A DNA stretch of 23,215 nucleotides from Verrucomicrobiota bacterium. GTDB taxonomy: Bacteria > Verrucomicrobiota > Verrucomicrobiia > Limisphaerales > J093. The stretch's first letter is position 1, and every line of letters starts with the position of its first letter. The position numbers and the translations under genes were made by a program. The notes beneath the pieces were generated by a model. That model was not told the origin of the DNA, searched no databases, and was given only the letters and a program-made list of their open reading frames with translations. Location: contig RFJD01000270.1 of assembly GCA_003695015.1 (NCBI GenBank), positions 1-23,215 of the forward strand. Direction: 5' to 3'. Below, piece by piece: positions 8,509 to 16,934 of the stretch.

Positions 8509-9993
8509 TCAGATGCCCCCGCTATGGCAGTCGCTGCACAGCCAGCCCATTTCGTATTCGTCACCAGGATGCTTGAACGGTTGGCCCTTCGAGTCAAGCT
8601 TCTCTAATTCTTCGCCCGAACCTTGCGCCAGGATGATGTGGCAGGTGTCGCACCGGCTCAGCTCCAACACCTTCTCCCCATCCTCGCTCTGGTGCAGGTC
8701 GTCGTGGCACCGGAAGCAACCCGGCCACTCCTTGTGGCCGATGTTGTTCGGATACGCCCGCCAATCCGCCTTCATCCCCGGGAAGAAGTTTTTCCGGTAG
8801 ATCGCCTGCACCTCGGCGATGGCCTGCGCCACCTTCTCGGCCGGCTGGTCCGCGTATTCCTCCTTGAACACCTCCTCGATCCGCGCCAGAGCCTCCTCCT
8901 TCGTCTCGTATTCCTCGCACAACACCGTCATCGCCTTTTCCTTGATCGACGGCAGGGATCGATCCAACCGCCCCAGGGCGATCGCGTTGTTCACCGCCTT
9001 GTTCGGCGAAAGGAAGTTGTGTGCGGGCCGGTTGTGGCAGTCCATGCAATCCATCACCCGCAGCTTGCTCTCGTCCACCTCCCCCTCGAAATCCTCGGTC
9101 TTGTACACGGTCACCGAGCCATCCGAGTGCGTCACCCGCACCCACGGGATCTCCTGCCGCTGCTCGTCCGCGGCGTAGTACTCGACCTTGTTGGCCACGT
9201 TCATGTGCCAGTGAATCCCGCCCACCGGGCCGCGATTCGGGTCCGCCCCGCCGACCTTCAGCTCCAGTTTCACGGCGTATTCCGTCGAGTTCTCGTCGGT
9301 GAGGTAGGAGTGAACCGTCTTCACCACGTCACCCACGAACGCCGCCGGCCAGTGACATTGTTCACAGGTGTCCTGGGCCGGCCGCAGGTTCTTGATCGGG
9401 GTCGGAACCGGACGCGGGTATTTCTCGAACAGCGTCGCATACACTTGGTAGGCGCCCGACAGTTTCGATTTCACGAACCACGTGGCCCCCGGCCCGATGT
9501 GACATTCCACGCAGGCCACGCGGGCGTGCGGTCCCTGCTCGTAGGTCGTCATCTCCGGTTCCATCACCGAGTGACACACCTTCCCGCAGAACTCGACCGA
9601 TTCGGTCAGGTGGAACGTCTGATAGCTGCCAATGGCGCTCAACAACATGAAACCCACCGTGCAGACGGCCGCGATGATCAGCCGCTGGCGGTGCCGCGCC
9701 TGGGTCAGATCGATGATCAACGGCCGAAGCCGGTGGGTTCGCCGAATCCGCCGCCGCTCCCACCAAACGCCGTACAGCATCAAGGCAAACCCCAGCATCA
9801 TGAACGCCGGCGACACCACGTAGGCCAAAATCCCCACGTACGGGTTGCCGGTCCCCATGAACAGCTCTGTCAGCCACAACAGGAAAAACGAAAACAGCGC
9901 CCCCACCACGATCAGCAGCCCGAACATGCTGATCCAGTTCTGCAGCAGTTTCGGTCGCGATCGTCCGTTCGTAGTCTGGCTTTCCGTGCTCAT
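8509..9993 (-). CDS. ImcH-like NapC/NirT family seven-heme inner-membrane cytochrome c
   Basis: 494 aa. Three membrane helices (about 21-44, 52-77 and 104-126) precede a periplasmic domain with seven c-heme sites: an unusual CX3CH at 136 (CGKVCH, followed by SVMEPE), then CXXCH at 161, 210, 316, 426, 448 and 486. The first two sites with the following 'GPHARVACVECHIGPGA' are the NapC/NirT/NrfH quinol-oxidising core. Seven hemes and three helices is the described architecture of Geobacter ImcH, the menaquinol oxidase for high-potential extracellular acceptors. The start at ATG 9993 follows GGAGAG. It has 270 bases of upstream non-coding sequence with an operator-like palindrome, so it probably has its own promoter, shared with the CbcL-like gene behind it. 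ImcH function is inferred from architecture and neighbours. Confidence 0.85.
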   Translation of the reverse strand: MSTESQTTNGRSRPKLLQNWISMFGLLIVVGALFSFFLLWLTELFMGTGNPYVGILAYVVSPAFMMLGFALMLYGVWWERRRIRRTHRLRPLIIDLTQARHRQRLIIAAVCTVGFMLLSAIGSYQTFHLTESVEFCGKVCHSVMEPEMTTYEQGPHARVACVECHIGPGATWFVKSKLSGAYQVYATLFEKYPRPVPTPIKNLRPAQDTCEQCHWPAAFVGDVVKTVHSYLTDENSTEYAVKLELKVGGADPNRGPVGGIHWHMNVANKVEYYAADEQRQEIPWVRVTHSDGSVTVYKTEDFEGEVDESKLRVMDCMDCHNRPAHNFLSPNKAVNNAIALGRLDRSLPSIKEKAMTVLCEEYETKEEALARIEEVFKEEYADQPAEKVAQAIAEVQAIYRKNFFPGMKADWRAYPNNIGHKEWPGCFRCHDDLHQSEDGEKVLELSRCDTCHIILAQGSGEELEKLDSKGQPFKHPGDEYEMGWLCSDCHSGGI

Positions 9994-10066
9994 GATCTCT
10001 CCGCAAGAAGATGATTCGAATCGGTCGCTTGCACCGCCACGGATCCGGGGCTCGCCTCATTGCCTC

Positions 10067-10089
10067 AACCCGTTGTCTCCTAACGGGTT
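10067..10089. promoter_or_regulatory. Operator-like perfect palindrome upstream of the ImcH-like gene
   Basis: AACCCGTT (10067-10074), seven bases, AACGGGTT (10082-10089): a perfect 8-bp dyad, 23 bases in all, about 75-95 bases upstream of the ImcH-like start. Size and spacing are those of a dimeric repressor or activator site. It could also form an mRNA leader hairpin. The rest of the gap holds an AT-rich stretch (about 10148-10200) where a promoter may lie, but I see no convincing -35/-10 pair. Confidence 0.45.
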
Positions 10090-10263
10090 ACAGCGACGAA
10101 ACCACCGGCCCGCCCACACAACACACCGATTGTGAGGTCGAGATCGACATTAGTCCAGATCATTTTTACGGAATACACGATGCTTCTGGCTACTATTAGA
10201 CGCGAGGTGAGCCGCTTTCGTCCTCCTTGCTTTTCCCCGCGCCGGCGTCCGCCGCCGAACCCC

Positions 10264-10719
10264 TCAACCACCCAGCCCTTCCGCCTCCGCCAACTCGTCC
10301 GCCAAGGCGCAAATGCGCTGATAGTAGGCCTCCCGATCCATCCCCAGCACCGCCGCCCCGAAGCTCTCTGCCTCCGCCGCCGAGGCAAAGTCGCCGTAGT
10401 TGACCACCACCAACTGGTACAAAGCCAGGGCGATCGCATCCGCCGGCCGATTCGCGAAATACGGATGGATGTGCAAATGATAGCCCTCCCGCGGGTGCTC
10501 TCCCAGGGCCTCCGGATACGCAAACTCCCCCGGCCGCAACGCGTCCGTGTCGAAACTCACCCGGCACGGATACCGCACACAGGACCGGTCCTGCAAAATG
10601 CGCTCGAAGGTGGTCCACTCCTGCGGAACGCCGTACTTGGCCCGAATCTCCTCCCCCTTGCTCCGGGCGTGCTCGCTGAGGCTCCGGCGCGCATCCGCTT
10701 CCGTCAGTTTCCTGGCCAT
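10264..10719 (-). CDS. Unrecognised 151-aa protein in the electron-transfer cluster
   Basis: I do not recognise this protein. It starts at ATG 10719 with a strong Shine-Dalgarno (GGGAGGAG just upstream) and follows the second NrfD gene after only 27 bases, so it is very likely translated from the same message. It has no signal peptide, membrane segment or heme motif, so it should be cytoplasmic. The sequence is charged and helical at both ends, with a central part 'RYPCRVSFDTDAL' and 'GYHLHIHPYF' (two histidines with HxHxHP spacing that could bind a metal), then 'ALYQLVVVNYGDF'. Being embedded among exported cytochromes suggests a chaperone, maturation or regulatory role, but nothing in the sequence proves it. 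Confidence 0.7.
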   Translation of the reverse strand: MARKLTEADARRSLSEHARSKGEEIRAKYGVPQEWTTFERILQDRSCVRYPCRVSFDTDALRPGEFAYPEALGEHPREGYHLHIHPYFANRPADAIALALYQLVVVNYGDFASAAEAESFGAAVLGMDREAYYQRICALADELAEAEGLGG

Positions 10720-10746
10720 GCTCCTCCCACCGCGTTCGCGTACCGG

Positions 10747-12018
10747 TCATCGGCCGCCCGGACCAACGCCCTGCACCTCCTCCGGAGACCACGGACGGTC
10801 CTCGTTGTTGCGATTCACGCGGCCTTGCAGAATCGGAACCGCCATCCGCAAAAAAATGGTGTATGCCCAGAAGCCGAACGCCCAGATGCCCAGACAAATC
10901 AGCGTTTCGTTCAACGTCGGCTGGTATTCAACCAGCTCGCCCAAGGGCGTGGGAATGAAACCCGGGATCACCAACCCCATGCCCTTCTCGATCCAAATCC
11001 CGACGAACGCCAGGACGCAGGCCACGTTCAGATAGCGCAGGCTCTGGCTCAAGGGCAGCACCAGCAGGATCGTCGCCGCCAGGTTCAGCGCCAGCGCCGT
11101 CCAAATCCAAGGCACCAAGGCCGAATGACCGTGGAGCCCCAAGAACAGGTAACGCGCGGAAGCGACGTGCAGGGAATCCGTGTAGAACTCCTTGAACAGT
11201 TCGTTTACGAAAAGGAACAGGTTGATCAGCATGGACACCTGCACGATGGAGCGCAGCGTCAACAATGCCCGGTTCGTGATCTGGTAGTCCGTGACCTTCC
11301 GGATCACCTGCAGGGCCAGGATGATCAAGGCCGGGCCCGACGTGAAGGCCGAGGCGATGAACCGCGGGCCCACGATCGCCGAATTCCAGAACGGTCGTCC
11401 GCCCAGACCCACGTACAGAAATGCCGTGACCGTGTGAATCGAGATCGCCCACACCATGGCGATGAACACGAAGGGGATGTAAAACCACTTGGCCGGATGC
11501 TTGTTGACGTACCGGCAGTAAAGGAGGTAGCCGCAGATGTGCAGATTCAGCAACAGATAACCGTTCAGGACGATGACGTCCCAGCTCAGCATCGAGATCG
11601 GCCAATGGAACCGTCCAATGCCCGGCAGCAGATGCCAAAACCGGTCCGGCCGGCCCAGATCGACCACCACAAAGGCCAGGCACATCAGGATCGCCGCCAC
11701 CGCCAGCAGCTCGCCGAAAATCACCAAGTCATGCAGATCCCGGTTCCCATAGACGTACACCGGAATCACCAACATCACCGCCGCCGCCGCCACGCCCACC
11801 AGAAAGGTGAAGTTGGCGATGTACACCCCCCATGACACTTGGTCGCTCATGCCCGTGGTGGCCAGCCCGTGCACGAACTGTTTCATGTAGGCATTGAGCC
11901 CCAGCAGCATGAAAACCAGCAGCACCCCGATCCAGGTGTAATACCGCCAGTCGCCCTCGAAAATGAGCCGGACGCAACGCCACAGAAAGTAGAGGTAGTT
12001 GTAAACCGCCCGTCTCAT
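10747..12018 (-). CDS. NrfD/PsrC-family quinol-interacting membrane protein (module 2)
   Basis: 423 aa with about ten membrane helices, opening with 'GDWRYYTWIGVLLVFMLLGLNAYMKQF' and 'VSWGVYIANFTFLVG'. This resembles the NrfD superfamily branch that includes DsrP and HmcC. Family members bind menaquinol in the membrane and exchange electrons with a periplasmic Fe-S partner. The start codon overlaps the stop of the upstream Fe-S gene by four bases (ATGA type), and no separate Shine-Dalgarno is visible, so translation is coupled. Its partners are therefore the Fe-S protein at 12015-12980 and the pentaheme cytochrome at 12984-13817. No molybdopterin or other catalytic subunit accompanies it. Confidence 0.9.
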   Translation of the reverse strand: MRRAVYNYLYFLWRCVRLIFEGDWRYYTWIGVLLVFMLLGLNAYMKQFVHGLATTGMSDQVSWGVYIANFTFLVGVAAAAVMLVIPVYVYGNRDLHDLVIFGELLAVAAILMCLAFVVVDLGRPDRFWHLLPGIGRFHWPISMLSWDVIVLNGYLLLNLHICGYLLYCRYVNKHPAKWFYIPFVFIAMVWAISIHTVTAFLYVGLGGRPFWNSAIVGPRFIASAFTSGPALIILALQVIRKVTDYQITNRALLTLRSIVQVSMLINLFLFVNELFKEFYTDSLHVASARYLFLGLHGHSALVPWIWTALALNLAATILLVLPLSQSLRYLNVACVLAFVGIWIEKGMGLVIPGFIPTPLGELVEYQPTLNETLICLGIWAFGFWAYTIFLRMAVPILQGRVNRNNEDRPWSPEEVQGVGPGGR

Positions 12019-12980
12019 ACGTCGAAGTAGTAGTAGAACCGCGGCATCGTTCCCACCTCCTCCTTGAGCACGAACACCCGCCGGTTCCGCAGGATGTAGG
12101 ACACCTCACTCTCCGGATCCAGGATGTTGCCGAACTTTCGCGATCCGGTGGGACAGACCTCCAGGCACGCCGGATACCGCCCCGCCCGGGTGCGCTGGAT
12201 GCAGAAATGGCACTTTTCCATCACGCCCTTCTTCCGGGGCCGGTTCCCCAGATAGGACATGTTCAGGTTCAGCTTGTCCTTGGGGATCCGGGGCTTGGCC
12301 CAGTTGAACCGTCGGGCCCAGTACGGACAGGCGGCCTCGCAATAGCGGCAGCCGATGCACCAATCGTAATCCACCACCGTGATGCCGTCCTCCTCCTGCC
12401 AGGTCGCCTCCACCGGACACGCCTTCACGCAAGGGGGTTTGCGGCACTGATGGCATTGCACGGGCATGTAATAGCGCTGCTCCCGCGGCACCGCCGGGGG
12501 TTGGTAGGTGTGCTCGGACTGCTCGACGTCGAACGTGCCGTTGGGCATCTCCAGCACGCGGATGTACTGGATCTCAGGCGAACGCGACTGGTTGTTCTCG
12601 GCCACGCACGCATGCACGCATTTGCGGCAGCCGACGCAGCGGGTCAGATTGAGGCAATAGACGAATTGAACGCCATTGAGCGGTTTGTAGTCCTTGATCT
12701 CCGGGCGGCGGCCGTACTCCTTTTCCACTTCATCCGCGATCCGCTTCAGAATGCGGTCCATCTCCTCGGGAGTGAGTTCCTTGTAGTGCTTTTGGAGGAA
12801 CTCCTCCAATGAGGGGAATTCATCCAGTTCCCGCAAGGGGGCCAGCGCCGCCGCCATCGCCGCCACCGCCGAGGAAACGATGGCCGTGTTGCGCAGGAAG
12901 CTCCGCCGCGACATTTCCCCCGTCGCGTACGGCTGCCGCTGCATCGAGGCTGTGGGAACATGGATCGGCTGCTCAGCCAT
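12015..12980 (-). CDS. Tat-exported ferredoxin-like protein with four [4Fe-4S] clusters (module 2)
   Basis: 321 aa. A twin-arginine signal SRRSFLRN at 24-31 is followed by a hydrophobic stretch, so the protein acts on the periplasmic side. After a charged helical insert (about 52-92) come four cysteine groups of the HybA/NrfC/DsrO type: CVGCRKCVHAC (115-125), CHQCRKPPCVKACP (176-189), CIGCRYCEAACP (208-219) and CHFC...ACLEVCP (257-277). It should wire electrons between the NrfD protein and a multiheme cytochrome. ATG 12980 is preceded by GGAGGAGGG inside the end of the pentaheme gene, only three bases away from its stop, and the next gene overlaps, so the three genes form one translational unit. 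Confidence 0.93.
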   Translation of the reverse strand: MAEQPIHVPTASMQRQPYATGEMSRRSFLRNTAIVSSAVAAMAAALAPLRELDEFPSLEEFLQKHYKELTPEEMDRILKRIADEVEKEYGRRPEIKDYKPLNGVQFVYCLNLTRCVGCRKCVHACVAENNQSRSPEIQYIRVLEMPNGTFDVEQSEHTYQPPAVPREQRYYMPVQCHQCRKPPCVKACPVEATWQEEDGITVVDYDWCIGCRYCEAACPYWARRFNWAKPRIPKDKLNLNMSYLGNRPRKKGVMEKCHFCIQRTRAGRYPACLEVCPTGSRKFGNILDPESEVSYILRNRRVFVLKEEVGTMPRFYYYFDV

Positions 12981-12983
12981 GGT

Positions 12984-13817
12984 TCATCCCTCCTCCGGCT
13001 CTTCCGCCGTCTGGGCTGAGTGGTTCTCGTCGCTGCCACCATCGCCGTCGCCCCCGGCCTCCCGCCGATGGGCGCCGGCAAAGGCCTGCGGCTGCCCGCC
13101 GTGCAAACGGCGCGGCGCGGGCGCCGGGCGCAGATGCGGGAACTCCGGATGATGCGGATCGTGGCAGGCCGCACACGGTTCGCGTCGGGCCTCCCCCATC
13201 TCGCGGTTCCAATACCCGGAGGTGCGGCCATGAAGCCCGCGCAACCAATCCCGGTACGTCGGGCCATGGCAACTGACACAGAGCATCGTGCTCTCACTCA
13301 GCGGGTATTTCTTGCCCTGGCGCGTGACCAGTTCGTCCAGCTTGTCCGGATTGTGACAGTTGTAGCAGTTGTTGTTGCGGCCGTATTCGCCGTGCCGCAG
13401 AACCAGATCCTCGTGTCCTTTTGGCAGAATGACCCGCCCATCGTCGTCGTACTCCAACTCGAGGCTGGCCTCCTCGCTTTCATCATGGCAGGTCAAACAC
13501 CGCTTCTTGCCGAAGATCAGGTCGCTGTGCTCGACCACCAGGATCACGCGCCCCTCCGAATCGAGTTTCAAGGGCTGGCGTTCGCCCTCCGTATGGCAGA
13601 CGTAACACTCCATCATCGAGGTGTCGCCGTCAGTGGCGATCACCTCCGCCGCCGAGATCCGCACCGTGCCGGTGTTCGTGGCCCAAGCCGGGGTCGGTTC
13701 GGGAGGGGGCGGTGTGCGCACCCGCCCCGTGAGGTCCTCGACAAAGACACCGTACAAGGCGACAAACACGAGGATCATCGCCGTCAGGACCACCGACTCC
13801 TTGGTTTCCGCCGTCAT
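12984..13817 (-). CDS. Membrane-anchored pentaheme cytochrome c (module 2)
   Basis: 277 aa. One N-terminal helix (about 8-27) anchors a periplasmic domain with five CXXCH motifs at residues 71, 107, 151, 180 and 215. The last heme lies in 'EPCAACHDPHHPEFPHL', after 'WLRGLHGRTSGYWN', a pattern seen in multiheme subunits that pair with NrfD complexes. The C-terminal 45 residues are low-complexity, rich in Ala, Gly, Glu and Asp and without heme sites. Pentaheme plus Fe-S plus NrfD recalls alternative complex III (ActA/B/C), but the Fe-S partner here lacks the large molybdopterin-like domain of ActB. It starts 130 bases after the slipin gene; no clear Shine-Dalgarno is seen. Confidence 0.88.
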   Translation of the reverse strand: MTAETKESVVLTAMILVFVALYGVFVEDLTGRVRTPPPPEPTPAWATNTGTVRISAAEVIATDGDTSMMECYVCHTEGERQPLKLDSEGRVILVVEHSDLIFGKKRCLTCHDESEEASLELEYDDDGRVILPKGHEDLVLRHGEYGRNNNCYNCHNPDKLDELVTRQGKKYPLSESTMLCVSCHGPTYRDWLRGLHGRTSGYWNREMGEARREPCAACHDPHHPEFPHLRPAPAPRRLHGGQPQAFAGAHRREAGGDGDGGSDENHSAQTAEEPEEG

Positions 13818-13947
13818 CGGCTGGGCATTGGTTCAGTCGGTCATCGGTTGCCACCGCGTGCTCGTCCCACCCTCACCGGCCGGCTGCGTGCCCCGGATTG
13901 CCCGAAGGGCTGCCGGGCGCGACCGCCGCCCTTCATCCCCGCGCTCC

Positions 13948-14742
13948 CTATTTTGAGGGCGCCACTCCGCCGCCCAAGGCCTTGGTCAACGAACTCAACA
14001 GTTCCACGGGAATCGGCAGGAAAGTCGTCGTGTTGTGCTCGCTGGCGATCTCGACCATCGTCTGCAAGTAGCGCAGTTGAAGCGCGATCGGCTGCTCGCT
14101 GATCCGGGCGGCCGCCTCGACCAGCTTTTCGGCAGCCTGCTGCTCACCGAGCGCATTGATGATCTTGGCGCGCCGCTCCCGTTCCGTTTCCGCCTGCCGC
14201 GCCATGGCGCGCTTCATGCCATCGGGCAGCACCACGTCCCGAACTTCCACGGCGCTCACCTTCACGCCCCAAGGCTCGGTGTGGCTGTCGATGATCTCCT
14301 GCAGGATCTGGTTGACCTTGTCCCGGTGGGAAAGAATCTCGTCCAGCTCGGCCTGACCCAGCACGCTCCGCAGCGTGGTCTGCGCGATGAAGGTCGTTGC
14401 CTTGAGATAGTTCTCGACCTTCACGACGGCATCGACCGGATTGACCACTTGGAAGTACACGACCGCGTCCACTGAAATTGGCACGTTGTCCTTCGTCATC
14501 GCCTCCTGGCGGGAAACGTCGATCGTCACAACCCGCAGGTCGATGCGCACCAGGCGGTCAACGAACGGAATGAGCGGCACCAGGCCGGGGCCCTTGGCGC
14601 CGATCAACCGCCCCCATCGGAACACGACGCCCCGCTGGTACTCCCGCAGAATCCGAAAGGCCTGCGGCAACAGGATGGCCGCGATCACCACGATCACCGC
14701 CACCCCGAACCCTGTCTTCAGCAACTCGCTTAACTTGTCCAT
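13948..14742 (-). CDS. Slipin (stomatin/prohibitin-like SPFH membrane protein)
   Basis: 264 aa. One N-terminal membrane helix (about 11-26) is followed by the SPFH domain: 'ILREYQRGVVFRWGRL' and 'GPGLVPLIPFVDRLVRIDLR', 'TIDVSRQEAMTKDNVPISVDAVVYF', and an EERRAK-like helical segment 'RQAETERERRAKIINALGE' that forms the coiled-coil part. Slipins oligomerise in the membrane and organise or protect other membrane proteins. ATG 14742 is preferred over GTG 14751 because GAGAGGTG lies six bases before it and would overlap the GTG. The usual partner NfeD is absent nearby. Its place between two quinol-oxidising modules suggests it helps assemble or cluster them; that is inference. Confidence 0.92.
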   Translation of the reverse strand: MDKLSELLKTGFGVAVIVVIAAILLPQAFRILREYQRGVVFRWGRLIGAKGPGLVPLIPFVDRLVRIDLRVVTIDVSRQEAMTKDNVPISVDAVVYFQVVNPVDAVVKVENYLKATTFIAQTTLRSVLGQAELDEILSHRDKVNQILQEIIDSHTEPWGVKVSAVEVRDVVLPDGMKRAMARQAETERERRAKIINALGEQQAAEKLVEAAARISEQPIALQLRYLQTMVEIASEHNTTTFLPIPVELLSSLTKALGGGVAPSK

Positions 14743-14832
14743 ATCGGGCACCTCTCAGTTGGATTCATGCCATTGTCTCCGGGCCTGATCCTTGACGCAA
14801 GTCAAGCCCAAACTCTCTTACGACGAGCGCGC

Positions 14833-16101
14833 TCACGCGGCGGCCTCGGCGGGGCGGCTCTGCTCCGTCGGCGCCCCGCCGGCCGGCGGTTTCTCCGGCA
14901 GGAACAGGCGGATGAACACCGCCAGCAGGACGAAGGGAAAGATCAGCAGCACGACCGCCATGCCCCAGCCTTCGTGGCCTCCCAGCTCCATCATGTAGGT
15001 GGTGAACCCGCGGAGGCTCTTGGAAAAGAGCTGGCCGCCGATGACGACGTTCCAGCGCATGGCCAGCACCCCGATCAACACCAGCACGCTGCTGAGGAAG
15101 TAGATCCGGCGACGCACCACCGGGAACAGTTCGTGAGCGAACCGATGACGGAAGAACGAGGTCAGCGAGAGGAGCGTGAATCCCAGAAGCAGCAGCGGCA
15201 GCAAGGCCCCGAGGATGGCCTGGGTGATGATCAGCGTGTTGAACAGTTTGCCCACCGCCAGTTGCTTCAGAATGGCAATCGACTCCTCGGCCTCGTAGAT
15301 GCGATGGAACCAATCCAAACCCTCGACGGCCGCGGCCACCAACAAGGCGGCGAACAGCGCCCGGGCCATCGAGTCCAAACACGCCATGTCCACCGGTTGG
15401 CGCCGGATCCAGCACAGGACCATGTACATGAACAAGCACAGGGCCACGCCGGACACGATGGCCGAAAGGATGAAGATGATGGGCATCAACACGTTGCCCC
15501 ACAGCGGGTTGGCCTTGATCGAGCCGAAAATGAAACCCACGTAACCGTGGAGCAAAATGGCCGAGGGAATGCCGATGACCGTGATGACCTTGCTGGCCTG
15601 GTGGTCAAAGTGCAGGGCCTTCTCCGAAAGATCAGTCACGCCGAGGGTGAAGATGCGGTACATCCAACCTTTCCATCCGGGCGTCACTCGGCCCCACTTG
15701 ACGAAGTCCCTCCGGTAGTCGAACCACAACTCCAACAGCAGGACCACCATCAGGTACCAAGCATACACGAAACCGAACATCGCCATCGGGGAGGTCATGT
15801 GCGGTGTCATCATCGCCTCGTAACAGCGCTCCGGATGCCCCAGATGGAACAGCAGCGGCAGCGGCGCCCCCAAGAGAAACGCCAGGGACGTCAGGAGGCA
15901 GAGGCGGTACGCCGGTTCCAGCGACGTCACGCGAAAGACCCGGACCAGCGAGGCCAGGATGAACGCGCCGGCCACCAGACCGGTGATGTAGGGATACAGG
16001 ACAATCAGCACGCTCCACACCACGTTCTGCTCGTTCGGATAAACATATCCGCTGACGTGCGGGAGCGTCTGGGCCGCCGTTTGCAACACTTCGTTGGTCA
16101 T
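14833..16101 (-). CDS. NrfD/PsrC-family quinol-interacting membrane protein (module 1)
   Basis: 422 aa with about nine to ten membrane helices. Typical NrfD features are 'YPYITGLVAGAFILASL' in the first helix pair, 'GAPLPLLFHLGHPERCYEAM' (compare the LGRPxR region of the family) and 'SPMAMFGFVYAWYLMVVLL'. It should oxidise menaquinol and hand electrons to the Fe-S protein encoded just before it. ATG 16101 lies one base after that gene's stop and is preceded by a strong AAGGAGGTG. It is clearly diverged from the second NrfD protein at 10747-12018, so the two modules are not a recent duplication. The C-terminus is proline- and alanine-rich. Confidence 0.9.
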   Translation of the reverse strand: MTNEVLQTAAQTLPHVSGYVYPNEQNVVWSVLIVLYPYITGLVAGAFILASLVRVFRVTSLEPAYRLCLLTSLAFLLGAPLPLLFHLGHPERCYEAMMTPHMTSPMAMFGFVYAWYLMVVLLLELWFDYRRDFVKWGRVTPGWKGWMYRIFTLGVTDLSEKALHFDHQASKVITVIGIPSAILLHGYVGFIFGSIKANPLWGNVLMPIIFILSAIVSGVALCLFMYMVLCWIRRQPVDMACLDSMARALFAALLVAAAVEGLDWFHRIYEAEESIAILKQLAVGKLFNTLIITQAILGALLPLLLLGFTLLSLTSFFRHRFAHELFPVVRRRIYFLSSVLVLIGVLAMRWNVVIGGQLFSKSLRGFTTYMMELGGHEGWGMAVVLLIFPFVLLAVFIRLFLPEKPPAGGAPTEQSRPAEAAA

Positions 16102-16102
16102 G

Positions 16103-16918
16103 TCAACGCACCTCCTTGTCCAGACCGGCGTAGAGCACGCGGGGTTCGGTTCCGAGATGGGGTTTGAGTGATTGGGCTTTCTTGGTCTCGATGAACGTCC
16201 GCAACGGATCGTCGGGCCCGAGATGCTTCAAGTCGCCAAAAATCCGGGCCTGGGTCGGGCAGACCTCCACACAGGCCGGTTTGAGTCCGCGCGTGATCCG
16301 ATGATAGCACAAGGTGCACTTGTCGGCCGTGTGGCGCTCCGGATGCATGTAACGGCAACCGTAGGGGCAGGCTTGGACGCAAAAGCCGCAACCCATGCAG
16401 TACTCGTAGTCCACCAAGACCGCCCCGTCCGGTGTATCGAACGTCGCCCCCACGGGGCACACCTGCGAGCAGGGCGAATGGTGGCAGAGGTTGCAGAGTT
16501 TGGGCACGAAAAAGGACCGCAAAATCTCCTCCTCGGGCACCTCCGGCGGCGGGAATCCATCATAGCCGCCGTTCGGGGACCGGACAATCGTTTCGCCTTC
16601 AATCCGGCCGGTGGCCACATCGGCCTTCTTGATGGTGTACTGTTCGACCCACGTGCGGAAATGCAGAGGATCGCGTGGCACCTCGTTTTCCGCCTTGCAG
16701 GCCCGGACGCACATGCCGCAGCCGATGCACCGCTCGATGTCGATGACCATCAGCCACTTGTGGTCGAAGGGATCATAGTCCTCCCCGACGCCGTTCTTGA
16801 ACAGGTAACGGCGGAGCGCCTCCTCGGCGCCGGTGGTCTTGGGCGCGACGGCCACCGCTCCGGCCAAACCGGCGAGTTTCTTCAGGGCTTCGCGTCGATT
16901 CGTCTTGGTTTGTTTCAT
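16103..16918 (-). CDS. Tat-exported ferredoxin-like protein with four [4Fe-4S] clusters (module 1)
   Basis: 271 aa. A twin-arginine-like signal (TNRREALKK, residues 6-14, then LAGLAGAVAVA) sends it to the periplasm. Four cysteine groups follow: CIGCGMCVRAC (64-74), CNLCHHSPCSQVCP (142-155), CMGCGFCVQACP (174-185) and CTLC...ACVEVCP (201-221), as in HybA/NrfC/PsrB-type electron-wire subunits. I chose ATG 16918 because it gives a normal basic Tat leader. A GTG at 16945 has a better Shine-Dalgarno (GGAGGAGG) but would add acidic residues in front of the signal and overlap the tetraheme gene by 11 bases. Neighbours are the tetraheme cytochrome (16-base gap) and an NrfD protein (one-base gap), so the three form one unit. 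Confidence 0.92.
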   Translation of the reverse strand: MKQTKTNRREALKKLAGLAGAVAVAPKTTGAEEALRRYLFKNGVGEDYDPFDHKWLMVIDIERCIGCGMCVRACKAENEVPRDPLHFRTWVEQYTIKKADVATGRIEGETIVRSPNGGYDGFPPPEVPEEEILRSFFVPKLCNLCHHSPCSQVCPVGATFDTPDGAVLVDYEYCMGCGFCVQACPYGCRYMHPERHTADKCTLCYHRITRGLKPACVEVCPTQARIFGDLKHLGPDDPLRTFIETKKAQSLKPHLGTEPRVLYAGLDKEVR

Positions 16919-16934
16919 GGCGCGGCAAAGTTCA

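Noticed and set aside
13818..13947. Weak hairpin (GCCC-TTC-GGGC) between the slipin and pentaheme genes as a terminator
   Set aside because: Only a 4-bp stem and no T-run; the genes on both sides run in the same direction and may be co-transcribed.
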